Shown one piece after another: positions 46,192-54,614 of a stretch of 64,000 bases of DNA; position 1 is the first letter of the stretch; every line of letters starts with the position of its first letter. Source of the stretch: Streptomyces sp. WMMC500 (GTDB lineage: Bacteria > Actinomycetota > Actinomycetes > Streptomycetales > Streptomycetaceae); the NCBI RefSeq assembly GCF_027497195.1, contig NZ_CP114905.1, forward strand, positions 7,604,001 through 7,668,000, given 5' to 3'. The notes beneath the pieces were generated by a model. It was not told the DNA's origin, made no database searches, and was given only the letters and a program-made list of their open reading frames with translations. The position numbers and the translations under genes are program-made.

Positions 46192-47805
46192 TCAGGTCAG
46201 CTTCACCACCGGGAAGTCCCGGTGCGTCTGCCGCCCGCTGACCAGATCGTAAGCCGTCAGCAACAGCCGTTTGTTGCCGTCGATGCCGAACTCGACCCGG
46301 AACCGGGCCTGCCCCGCCGTCGCGGCGGGGTCGGCGCGCAGGAACGTCGGGCTGTGCTCGTTCAGCCAGAACCGGTGGCGCTCCTCCTCCGCCGGCACCG
46401 CGCGCACCCGCCACGCTCCGGACGGGTCGCACACCAGCTCGGTGTTCCCCTCGCCGGCGCGGTGCCGGCTCAGCTCGTAGATCGCGATGCCCAGCTCGGT
46501 CTGGCCGTCGTGGGTGGCGTTCACGGTCATGGTGTGCACCGGCTCGGTGCTCGGATAGGCGGTACCCGCGGTGACGCAGGTGCGGTACTCGTAGCGCCCG
46601 GCCCGCCGGTCGAACCAGCGCACCGCGTAGTCGTGCTGGACGTGGTCGTAGAAGTCGGTGCCGGCGGCGAACGCCGCCGCCCCGCGCGCGACCGCGTCCA
46701 GCGGGCGCTCGGAGAGCACCCGGTCACGCCCGAAGATCCGCTCCAGCGTGCGGCGGACCGAGGGGATCAGGCTGCTGCCCCCGACCATCAGCACGGCCGC
46801 CAGATCGTCCTCGTCGTAGCCCCGGGTCGACGCGTCCCGTACGGCCCGGCGGACCACGCGGTCGATCCGGGAGAACAGCTCCCGGCGGTCCAGCAGTTCC
46901 TCGAACGACACGAGCCGCCGATCGCCACGCGCGGCGCCCTCCCGGACCAGTTCGAGGCCGAGCACCGCGCCGGTGTCCGGGTCCAGCACGCTGATCTCGG
47001 CGTGCTCCCGCGCGGACAGCGCCTCCTTCGCGCGCTCGCACTCCACCAGCAGCGCGCGGCTGACGCGCCGTACCTCCTCGTCGCTGTCGTGGCGATCGTT
47101 GCGCGCCAGCAGCTCCTCGAAGATCCACTGATCGACGGTGGCGCCGCCCAGCTCGTCACCGGCCTTGCCGAGCACCCGGCAGGTACGCCCGGTCGCCGCG
47201 CGCTCCTCCTCGTCCTGCACGCGCACCACGGCGGCCTGCACGGTTCCGCCGCCGAAGTCGAACATCAGGTAGACGTGCCCCGGCCGGATGTGCGCGCCGT
47301 AGCCCAGTGCCGCCGCGGACGGCTCGTCGATCAGCCGGTACCGGCTCAGCCCCGCGGCCTCGGCGACCTCGCCGAGCCAGTTCTCGTAGTGCTCGAACGA
47401 CTCCACCGGCGCCGTCAGCGCGACCTCCTCGCCCTCGGCTCCCGCCTCGACGGCGGCGAACGCCAGAACAGCGGACAGGAAGTCGCGGCCGGCTTCGGAG
47501 GGGGAGACGCGCCGCCCGTTCGCCGCCATCGTCAGAGGACTCCGGTTGCCGACATAGCGCTTCATCCACCGGAAGGTGCCGGCGGCGTGGTAGAGGTTCC
47601 GGGCCAGCACCTGCTCGCCGAGGAGCCGGCGCCGGTCCCCGGTGTAGTGGATGAGGGAGGGCACCACGGGCACCCGGTCACCACCCTGTCCGAACGATCG
47701 CCCGTAGTCGGGCAATCGCAGGGCCGATCCCTCACCGGCCTCGTCGTCCCACAGGGCGACCACGGTGTTGCTGGTGCCGAAGTCGACACCCAGGCGACCC
47801 GCCAT
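46192..47805 (-). CDS. Hsp70 (DnaK-like) chaperone, divergent
   Basis: 537 residues, shorter than DnaK (about 620). The ATPase domain shows phosphate 1 GVDFGTSNTVVALW, connect 1 DEPSAAALGYG, phosphate 2 FDFGGGTVQAAVV and the adenosine motif LMVGGSSLIPSVRRTL. The substrate part (about 400-537) is a short beta domain with no long C-terminal helical lid and no EEVD-like tail. DnaK has a longer lid, so this is a specialised Hsp70. Its ATG overlaps the GrpE-like stop by one base. No J-protein gene is seen in the window. Confidence 0.88.
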   Translation of the reverse strand: MAGRLGVDFGTSNTVVALWDDEAGEGSALRLPDYGRSFGQGGDRVPVVPSLIHYTGDRRRLLGEQVLARNLYHAAGTFRWMKRYVGNRSPLTMAANGRRVSPSEAGRDFLSAVLAFAAVEAGAEGEEVALTAPVESFEHYENWLGEVAEAAGLSRYRLIDEPSAAALGYGAHIRPGHVYLMFDFGGGTVQAAVVRVQDEEERAATGRTCRVLGKAGDELGGATVDQWIFEELLARNDRHDSDEEVRRVSRALLVECERAKEALSAREHAEISVLDPDTGAVLGLELVREGAARGDRRLVSFEELLDRRELFSRIDRVVRRAVRDASTRGYDEDDLAAVLMVGGSSLIPSVRRTLERIFGRDRVLSERPLDAVARGAAAFAAGTDFYDHVQHDYAVRWFDRRAGRYEYRTCVTAGTAYPSTEPVHTMTVNATHDGQTELGIAIYELSRHRAGEGNTELVCDPSGAWRVRAVPAEEERHRFWLNEHSPTFLRADPAATAGQARFRVEFGIDGNKRLLLTAYDLVSGRQTHRDFPVVKLT

Positions 47806-48344
47806 CAGGACTCCGGGTCAGCGGCGACCGGTTCGACCCCGGCCCGGCGCAGCACACGGCCCCGGTAGCACAGGCCGACCACCCGGATCCGCACCCGCGT
47901 CCCCGCTTCCGGTGCGCTGCTCATGCTCAGGGGGTCGTGCCGATCCGGATCGAACGCGGCTTCCTCGCCGAGCGCGCCGAGGGTGTCCACACCGGCCGCG
48001 CCCAACGACCGCACCAACCGCGCACCGACGGCAATCACGTCGTCCGCCCGCACCTGCACGGTGCCGCCGTGGTGGAGCTGAGCCTGCGTCGCCAACTGCA
48101 CCAGCGAGGCACCCATGGACTCCACGAGCTGCTCGACCTGGGCCTGCCCCTGCCGCTCGGCCTCGTCCTCGGACGAGGTCCGGGCCCGTTCCAGGTCGGC
48201 GCGCAGTCGCCGCACCGAATCGTCGCGCTCCGTCAACGTCAGCCGGCACTCCTGGAGCTGCCGCTCCAACTCCAGCTCCCGCCCGGCCCCGCGCCCCCTG
48301 GCCCTCCACCGTCGGCGGAACTCTCCCCACATCCCACCGAACAT
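47805..48344 (-). CDS. GrpE-like nucleotide exchange factor
   Basis: 179 residues from ATG 48344. The N-terminal half is a charged coiled coil (ELERQLQECRLTLTERDDSV). The C-terminal head has GVDTLGALGEEAAFDPDRHDPL and RIRVVGLCYRGRVLRRAGVEPV, which match the head of GrpE (GE-x-FDPxxHE and GRVLRPAxV). It would exchange ADP on the Hsp70 encoded next, whose ATG shares one base with its stop (TGATG). The ATG at 48332 is an alternative start; neither has a strong ribosome-binding site. First gene of the cluster. Confidence 0.78.
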   Translation of the reverse strand: MFGGMWGEFRRRWRARGRGAGRELELERQLQECRLTLTERDDSVRRLRADLERARTSSEDEAERQGQAQVEQLVESMGASLVQLATQAQLHHGGTVQVRADDVIAVGARLVRSLGAAGVDTLGALGEEAAFDPDRHDPLSMSSAPEAGTRVRIRVVGLCYRGRVLRRAGVEPVAADPES

Positions 48345-48663
48345 ACAGAACGCGACGGGGCGGGAACCAGGGAACGGCGCCCGGCCGGCCCCGGGGCAGT
48401 CCACGGTCCCATGAGGAGGCCGGGACGGGGGGCGGATCCGCCGCCTCGGCGATCCGGGCCGCGGCGTGCGGGGTGATCGGGATACGCGGGCTCTTCTTGC
48501 CGGAGGTCTCGGCTGGGAGCCGACCGCACCCTCCGGCGAACCACCGCACGGGACAGGGCTTCCGGGGCGGACCCGGGCGGATCGCGGATCCGCCCGGGGT
48601 AGCCGAAGGCCCTGTCTTCTCTTGTTTCTGCGTCGCCTTGTGCTGTGCCGGGCGTGGGATGGG
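48345..48663. other. Spacer upstream of the chaperone cluster
   Basis: No convincing gene. It should contain the cluster promoter and it holds the terminator of the haloperoxidase gene at 48572-48598. A minus-strand open frame (48405-48549) gives no recognised domain. Confidence 0.4.
48572..48598 (-). terminator. Terminator of the haloperoxidase-like gene A
   Basis: Perfect 12-base arms CCCGGGCGGATC and GATCCGCCCGGG with loop GCG, about 65 bases past the stop. Confidence 0.7.
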
Positions 48664-50280
48664 TCAGTTCTTGATGTCGCCCTTGACGTGCTTGTCGACG
48701 AATTCGTGGGCCATGTCGCCGAACTGTTCGCCGAAGGTGATGGTGCGGTCGACGGTCTTCATGAAGTGGACGCCGCCCCAGACGCGGCTGGTGCCGCAGG
48801 CGCGGGTGAAGTCGGTCCAGGTGGGGAAGTGGAGCTGGAGGTCGGCGGCGGGGGTGATGCCGGGCTCGACCATGGTGGAGCCGGCTTTGTAGTCGATGGT
48901 CCAGTCGAGTTCGTCGGAGCCGAAGTAGCGGCGGGCGGCCTGGGAGGTGGCCGAGCACAGGCTGGTGGAGCCTGAGGGGTATTCGGGGTGGTCGCCGACG
49001 GGCAGGTAGCTGGACCACTCGGAGGCTCGGATGTCGTCGACGGTGCCCATGCCGATGCCGCCCCAGGCGGTGACCTTCTTCTTGCCGTAGACGTGCTGGA
49101 CGACGGTGACGGGGCGGGCGGCGTCGAACTTGGTCTTCTGGTGCCAGGCGGCGATCAGCGGCTCGAACGTGGCCAGGACGTGGGAGAGCATCCAGTGGAC
49201 CCAGCCGTGCATGCCCATCTCGTTGTTCTCATCGTGCTTCTTGGCGATGACGATCGATGAATGCCCGATGCCCCACAGCTTGTTCTCCATGATCTCGGTG
49301 ACGACCTTGCGTTCGTCGGTGAGAGCGGCCGAGGTCTCCAGGATTTCGTCCGCGGAGCGCCTGAAGGCGCGGCGGTCGGTGTGGTCGATGTGGTCGGGGC
49401 GGGGCAGGCGGAACTGGGCGGGGTCTTTGAAGATGTGCGGCTTGGTGCGGGCGGCCTGGGGGGTGACGAAGTGCTGGGTGACGTAGATGCCGAGGTCGCC
49501 GGGGCCGCCGCCGGCGCGGCGGCCGTTGTGGCGCTGGAGTTGGGGCTGCCAGCGTGAGGGGTTGTTGACGTCGAAGGCGGTGTTGACCGGCTGGTAGCCG
49601 GTGTAGTCGGCCCAGGGTGTGGGGTTGTAGGTGCGGCCGCCTTCGTAGCCCAGGACGTTCATGCCGTCGTTCTTCAGCGCGTTCCACGCGTTCTTCGCGG
49701 CGACGTTCCCGATGCCGATGGGGCTGGTGAGGTTCTCCGACTCGTCCATGGGGTCCAGCCCGAGGCCGGTCATGAGTTCGCGGAGGCGGCCGACCTGCTG
49801 GGGGAGGATCTGTGTCCAGACGCCGTGCTGGGCGTAGAGGGCGGCGATGTTCATGTTGCGGTTGGTGGCCGATTCGCCGGCGGGGCGGCGGGGGATGCGG
49901 GAGTACACGCCGACGGCGGTCTCGTGGTAGGGGGCCAGGGCGTCGAAGGCGGCGAACCAGACGACGCGGTTGATCCACAGGAAGACGGTGACGTCCATGG
50001 GGCCGAGGATGGCCAGGGTGGGGGACTGGCCGGCGTTCTCGTCGGTGGGCTGGGCCCACTTGATGTAGTTGTCCTTGTCCAGGTCGAACTCGATCTGCGC
50101 CGACTGGGCCGCCCCACCCGCCGAGGTGCCGGCGGACGGGCTGGCCGGCTTGGGGGTGGCGTTGGCGGTGCCGGTGAGGCCCTGCGTGGTCAGGACGGCG
50201 GCGCCGGTGACGCCGCCGAGGAGCAGGGACCTGCGCCGCGGGGAGGAACCTGTGTCAGAAGTGTGTCCGGACGTCGTCAT
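48664..50280 (-). CDS. Vanadium-dependent haloperoxidase-like protein A, Tat-exported
   Basis: 538 residues with a twin-arginine signal (PRRRSLLLGGVTG) and Thr/Ala/Pro linker. The vanadate/PAP2-type active site is seen as K-x-x-x-x-x-RP (KFDAARP), PSGSTSL and SRVWGGVHF near the C-terminus. The second motif is PSGS, where textbook vanadium haloperoxidases have PSGH with an acid-base His. Such enzymes oxidise halide with peroxide to halogenate organics; the His change makes activity uncertain. The ATG at 50280 has AAAGGA upstream. It is divergent from the flavin halogenase gene. Confidence 0.83.
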   Translation of the reverse strand: MTTSGHTSDTGSSPRRRSLLLGGVTGAAVLTTQGLTGTANATPKPASPSAGTSAGGAAQSAQIEFDLDKDNYIKWAQPTDENAGQSPTLAILGPMDVTVFLWINRVVWFAAFDALAPYHETAVGVYSRIPRRPAGESATNRNMNIAALYAQHGVWTQILPQQVGRLRELMTGLGLDPMDESENLTSPIGIGNVAAKNAWNALKNDGMNVLGYEGGRTYNPTPWADYTGYQPVNTAFDVNNPSRWQPQLQRHNGRRAGGGPGDLGIYVTQHFVTPQAARTKPHIFKDPAQFRLPRPDHIDHTDRRAFRRSADEILETSAALTDERKVVTEIMENKLWGIGHSSIVIAKKHDENNEMGMHGWVHWMLSHVLATFEPLIAAWHQKTKFDAARPVTVVQHVYGKKKVTAWGGIGMGTVDDIRASEWSSYLPVGDHPEYPSGSTSLCSATSQAARRYFGSDELDWTIDYKAGSTMVEPGITPAADLQLHFPTWTDFTRACGTSRVWGGVHFMKTVDRTITFGEQFGDMAHEFVDKHVKGDIKN

Positions 50281-50928
50281 GTGTTGTGTTCCTTTCCAAG
50301 AAGAGAGGGGGGCTCCACGGTCCACGGCGACGCCCTTAGGGGGCAGGTGCTGCCCCGGGGCTTGTCGCACACACCGACTGTTCCGGCGCTTTCATAAAAT
50401 GAAGAGGGGGCGGGTGCACCCGCTGTTCCTGTTCTTCTCGGGTATTTTCGGTAACGTCTTCAAATCCCTCGGACAGTATTTTCATTCCGCGCCGAAGGTC
50501 AGGAAATCATGCGCGGCACCCTGTGCGCTGCGGGGTACCTTACTGGGCTTTGCTAGAGGTCTGCTAGAGCGCAACTAAGAGTTGCGGCAACCAGCCCGAC
50601 ACGCCCGACACCCCCCACCGAAATTCATGACACGACGAGATATGTACGGAGTAGGCAAGGGACGGGGGGGTAAAGGCCATGCGCTCCCGGGCGCCGGCGG
50701 TGCGCGACTTCGGGGCGCCCGACGGGCGGTGCGATGCCCCCGCGGTGGCGAAGATCCCGTGTGGGTCGGTCCCGGTGGAGTCTGCACTGAGCAATCTGGG
50801 CGATGACAGGGTCTGTTGTGTGGGGTCAGTGTGGTGGTGAAGCGTGTTTTGGGTGCGTGGAGGGGGTCTTCACGCGAATCGCTGGTGCGGTCGTATCGGA
50901 ACTGGGCATCGGAACGGGAAGGTCCTCT
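50281..50928. other. Divergent regulatory spacer of the halogenation locus
   Basis: 648 bases without a convincing gene, with lower GC near 50390-50480 than surrounding coding DNA. It must hold the promoters of both the haloperoxidase A and halogenase genes. Open frames before the halogenase ATG have no domain and an SD-supported start at 50929 exists. Confidence 0.5.
50551..50586. promoter_or_regulatory. 11-bp direct repeat plus 17-bp inverted repeat
   Basis: TGCTAGAG occurs at 50551-50558 and 50562-50569, an 11-bp spacing. It is followed by CGCAACT-AAG-AGTTGCG (50570-50586), a perfect inverted repeat with 7-base arms. The cluster lies in the divergent promoter region and looks like a regulator site. 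Confidence 0.45.
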
Positions 50929-52206
50929 ATGTCGTCCACTGTTGTCGGGTTTTCTGGCGATTTCGACGTTATCGTCATCGGCGGCGGGCCCGCCGGTGCG
51001 ACCACATCCGCACTCCTGGCCAAGCGCGGACGCCGGGTCCTGGTCCTGGACCGCGAGCGGTTCCCCCGCTACCACGTCGGGGAATCCCTCATCCCCGGCG
51101 TGATGGTCCCCATGGAAGAACTCGGCCTCAAAGAACGCATGGAAGCCAAAGGCTTCGAGCGCAAGTACGGCGGCACCCTGGTCTGGGGCAACAACGAAGT
51201 CCCCTGGAACTTCTCCTTCACCACCGGCGGCCGCATCCCCTACGCCTTCCACACCCGCCGCGCCGACCTCGACGCGCTGCTGCTGGACCGGGCCCGGGAG
51301 CTGGGCGCCTTCGTCGTCGAAGACGCCACCGTCAAGGACACCCTCGAAGAAGACGGCCGCGTCGTCGGCGTCCGCTACGCCCTGCGCGGCCTGAGCGGCA
51401 CCCAGGAAGCCCGCGCCTCCCTGGTCATCGACGCCTCCGGCCAGGCCCGCGTCATCGGCCGCAAGTACACCGAGGTCAACTGGAACGAACAACTGCGCAA
51501 CGTCGCGGTATGGACCTACTTCGACAACTGCCACCGCCTGCCGGGCGACGAGTGGAGCAACATCCTCATCGAAGGCACCCGCGACGGCTGGTTCTGGGGC
51601 ATCCCCATCGACAAGGGCGTCTTCAGCGTCGGCTACGTCACCCGCTCCGCCCTGGCCAACGAGTCCGACAAGTCACTGGAAGACCTCTTCGAGTCCGAGA
51701 TCGCCAGCACCACCAAGCTGAAGGAACTCCTCAAGGACTCCACCCAGGCCGCCGGCTACCGCACCGCACGCGACTGGTCCTACACCAACGAACGCTTCCA
51801 CGGCCAGGGCTGGGCCCTGGTCGGGGACGCCGCCGCGTTCGTCGACCCGCTGTTCTCCACCGGCGTCGCGCTGGCCACCCTGGCCGGCAGCACCCTGTCC
51901 AAGGTCGTCGACCAGATCCTGGAACACCCCCACATCGAGGAGAAGGCCCTCGACCGCTACTCCACCGCCTACCAGGAGTTCTTCCACGACATCCGCAAGT
52001 TCGTCGAAGGCTTCTACGACCGCTCCAAGACCAAGGGCTTCTACTTCAACATGGCCCAGGAGATGGTCGACCCCGAACGCGAAAACGAAGCCGAAGTCGA
52101 CTTCGTCAAACTCATCTCCGGCCTCAGCGGCCGCCAAGGCGGCCTCTTCGAACTCAACGTCGACGACCTCATCGAAGACACCACCCCCACCCCCACCAGC
52201 ACCTGA
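50929..52206 (+). CDS. FADH2-dependent halogenase (phenolic/carrier-protein type)
   Basis: 425 residues. It has the FAD motif VIVIGGGPAGATTSALLAKRG, the RYHVGESLIPG segment and the halogenase-specific W-x-W-x-I-P motif (WFWGIP). The second flavin contact is WALVGDAAAFVDPLFSTGVALA. It resembles the CmlS/CndH/PltA group rather than tryptophan halogenases. It would chlorinate or brominate an electron-rich substrate using reduced FAD from a separate reductase, none here. The ATG at 50929 has GGGAAGG six bases before. A very strong terminator follows, so it is a single-gene transcript. Confidence 0.87.
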   Translation: MSSTVVGFSGDFDVIVIGGGPAGATTSALLAKRGRRVLVLDRERFPRYHVGESLIPGVMVPMEELGLKERMEAKGFERKYGGTLVWGNNEVPWNFSFTTGGRIPYAFHTRRADLDALLLDRARELGAFVVEDATVKDTLEEDGRVVGVRYALRGLSGTQEARASLVIDASGQARVIGRKYTEVNWNEQLRNVAVWTYFDNCHRLPGDEWSNILIEGTRDGWFWGIPIDKGVFSVGYVTRSALANESDKSLEDLFESEIASTTKLKELLKDSTQAAGYRTARDWSYTNERFHGQGWALVGDAAAFVDPLFSTGVALATLAGSTLSKVVDQILEHPHIEEKALDRYSTAYQEFFHDIRKFVEGFYDRSKTKGFYFNMAQEMVDPERENEAEVDFVKLISGLSGRQGGLFELNVDDLIEDTTPTPTST

Positions 52207-52221
52207 CACCACACCCCGCAC

Positions 52222-52272
52222 GAAGCTCCCGGCGGCGGAGGATCCAGTTGATCCTCCGCCGCCGGGAGCTTC
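52222..52272 (+). terminator. Strong terminator of the halogenase gene
   Basis: Perfect 23-base arms with loop CAGTT, starting 15 bases after the stop. The long GC stem should end transcription efficiently. Confidence 0.85.
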
Positions 52273-52500
52273 TGCCGTTCATGCCCTGCAGTGCGCCGGC
52301 GCGGGGGCGCCCGACCTACCACAAGTCACCGCAGGGCCCCTATTCCCGACGCCGTACCTGCCCTGACATTTGCTTGCCGGTTACGATGAGCGGAGTAGGC
52401 GGGTAAGGTCCCACTCTATTCATCGCCCCGTGAATTTTTCGGCGCCGCACGCCCGAAATGTCAAGAATCCCTTCCATAGTTTCTTTCGAGTGGCTCTTGA

Positions 52501-52755
52501 GTGGCGAGTGTTAGGGTCCGCTCCAGGATTTCGCAAAAACGTTCGGCGTCGAGTGCGGGGGAGTGTCCGGTGGCCGAAGGTGCGGGGGCGGAAGGGCTTT
52601 GCTCGCCTATCGGGAAATCTGCTCGACTGGTCGATGCGCCCTTCTCGCGTGACAAGGTCTGGTCGATCCTCTCCGCATTCGAGCGCGGATTCTCAGACGC
52701 CCGCGGCGTCATTTCCCTCAACGTGGTCATAGCGGAGGAAGGCGTAGCCTCGTGA
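52501..52755 (+). CDS. Small hypothetical ORF coupled to pseudogene B (uncertain)
   Basis: 84 residues from GTG, with no recognised family. The last third (FSRDKVWSILSAFERGFSDARG) looks protein-like. Its stop overlaps the GTG start of the broken haloperoxidase copy (GTGA), which suggests translational coupling. The 5' part is less convincing and the start may lie further downstream. The spacer before it (52273-52500) shows nothing else. Confidence 0.35.
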   Translation: MASVRVRSRISQKRSASSAGECPVAEGAGAEGLCSPIGKSARLVDAPFSRDKVWSILSAFERGFSDARGVISLNVVIAEEGVAS

Positions 52756-53799
52756 CGACGTCCGCCCGTGTCCAGCAGATTCCGTTCGATTTCGGCAAGG
52801 GTAACTTCATCCGGGATTTGATCACGACTCATGGTGGTGGGGGGTATCCGCCGGCGGATGCGATGGCCCCGGGGGATGTGGCCTCGTACACGTGGGTGAC
52901 GCATCTGCTGCAGACGTCATGGTTCGACGCGCTCGCCTCCTATCACCCCACCGCGGTGGGGGTGTGCCCCACCGCGGTGGGGGTGTGCTCCCGTATCCCG
53001 CGCCGTCCGGTGGGGGAGTCGGCGACCAACCGGAACAGGAACATCGCGGGCCTGTATGCGATGTTCCAGGTGGTCAAGGGGGTGTTCACGGAGCGGGAGC
53101 CGGTGTTGCGGCAGGCGTTCTCGGCACTGGGCCCGGATCCTGACGACGAGTCACGGGATGTGACGACCGCGGTGGGGATCGGCAACGTGGCCGGCACGTC
53201 GGTGGTCGCCACCCCCCAACTGGCCCTGGTCACCCCCCAGACCTACCACCACCCCGACCGCTTCACCCTCCCTGCACCGGGCCATCTCGACCACACGGAC
53301 AGGAAGGCCTACCGGCAGGCGGTCGACGAGGTCCTGGCCGCCTCGGCCGGGCTGGACGACGAGCGGAAGATGAAGGCGGAGTTCTTCGAGCACACGCCGC
53401 TGTCGGTGACGCTGTCACCGCGGGCCGCGGCCATGGCCCACGATCTGGACCTGGACGGCTGGGCGCAGTTGTTCCTGGTGTGCTCGACCGCCCGGTTCGA
53501 CAGCCTGATCGCCGCCTGGCACCACAAGCGCGCCTTCGACGCGGTGCGGCCCTTCGGCGCGGTGCGCCACTTTGCCGCCGGCTCCGGCCAGCGTGAACCC
53601 GGCACCGTCCCGGCCGCCGACCTCCAACTGACCTGGGCCACCTGGAGCGACTTCGAAACCGACTGCGCCGCCAGCCGCGTGTGGGCCGGCGCCCGCTTCA
53701 CCCAGACCAGCCAAGCCTCCCCAGGCCTTCGGCACCCGGTTCGGCGACCTCGCCCACACCTTCGTCCACCAACACACCACCGGCAACGTCGACAACTGA
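52752..53799 (+). pseudogene. Broken vanadium-haloperoxidase-like gene B
   Basis: The frame matches copies A and D in IPRRPVGESATNRNRNIAGLY, GHLDHTDRKAYRQAVDEVL and the KxxxxxRP region (KRAFDAVRP), and ends with SRVWAGARF. It lacks the Tat signal, about 60 residues in the middle (the NALKNDG to LGIYV region) and the whole PSGS segment. A 21-bp tandem duplication lies at 52947-52988. Near 53725 a +1 frameshift occurs; the true tail (TRFGDLAHTFVHQH) continues in the other frame to a stop at 53799. It cannot make an active enzyme. Sequencing error may explain the frameshift but not the deletions. Confidence 0.8.
52947..52988 (+). repeat. 21-bp tandem duplication
   Basis: Two perfect copies of a 21-bp unit encode PTAVGVC twice in pseudogene B; intact copies have this segment once (TAVGVYSRI in copy A). 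Confidence 0.9.
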
Positions 53800-53855
53800 C
53801 CCCTCCTCCCACAAGCCACGACTGCCTTCCACCTCTGGGGACAAGGAAGATCACC

Positions 53856-54509
53856 ATGACGACGTCCAGACGCACTCTCCTGCCCGGATCCCCCGGGGGC
53901 CGCAGATCCCTGCTGATCAGGGGTGCCTCGGCCTTAGTCGGCGAGAAGAAGGCCCGAGACCGACGCAGACATGTGGACGCACGACACCAACGCCTTGAAG
54001 AACGACGGATCGAACCTCCTGGGATACGAGAGCGGCCGCACACACAGCGCGCGACCCCGGGCGGATTACACCGGCTGGGCGCCGCTGAACTCGGCGTGCG
54101 AGGTGAACGCCCCCGCGGGCGCGCAGCCGCACCTCCAGGCCCCCGTCGACCGCCGCGCCTGCGGGGTCACGAAGTGCCGGGCACCTTCGCCGCCCGGCAC
54201 TTCGTGACCCCGCAGGCCGCCCGGACCAGGGCCCTCATCCTCAAGGACCCGTCCCGGTCCCGGGTCGCCCGACCTGACCACGTCGATCACACCGCACGAC
54301 CGGTGCGGTCAGGCACGTCCACGGCCGGCGTACCCGTCGGCCTCCACGAGCCTGTGCTCGGCCACCTCGCAGGCCGCCCGGAGCTCCAGCGGCTCCGACG
54401 ACCCGCACGCCACTTCAACAGGACCGTCGACCCATCGAGTTCGGTGAGCAGTCGGCGACCTGACCCACGAGCAGCGCAACGGCACGTCGAGGGCAGCGTC
54501 AAGGGCTGA
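53856..54509 (+). pseudogene. Heavily decayed haloperoxidase-like gene C
   Basis: It starts as ATGACGACGTCC with an AAGGAAG site and a Tat-like signal (GGRRSLLIRGASA), like copies A and D. The homology then moves between frames: NALKNDGSNLLGYESGRTH, then HFVTPQAARTRALILKDPSR and HVDHTAR, then a PSGS-like YPSASTSLCSATSQAAR, and finally a tail like HFNRTVD. Large blocks between these are missing. A 26-base perfect inverted repeat at 54157-54217 folds the HFVTPQA-coding sequence back on itself. Confidence 0.8.
54157..54217. repeat. 26-base-arm inverted repeat inside pseudogene C
   Basis: Arms 54157-54182 and 54192-54217 are exact reverse complements with a 9-base loop. The right arm is the conserved haloperoxidase segment coding HFVTPQA; the left arm is its inverted copy. 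It marks a rearrangement. Confidence 0.9.
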
Positions 54510-54614
54510 ATCGTTTGCCCATGCCGCAGCCATCGAGAATCCCCCTTCCCTTGAAGGGCCCTTGCCAGGTTCGCCTCGGGAGGCCCTTCCCCGTAGACAT
54601 CAAGGAAGACGATC

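Noticed and set aside
39219..48344. Calling the chaperone cluster a proven phage-defence system
   Set aside because: No nuclease, toxin or other effector is visible; only a complex of chaperone, AAA and scaffold proteins is supported.
48405..48549. Minus-strand open frame before the GrpE-like gene
   Set aside because: The segment has no recognised motif and no ribosome-binding site; it could be a remnant but I cannot support it.
50803..50928. N-terminal extension of the halogenase
   Set aside because: A good GGGAAGG site precedes the ATG at 50929 and the flavin motif follows it closely; the extension has no domain.
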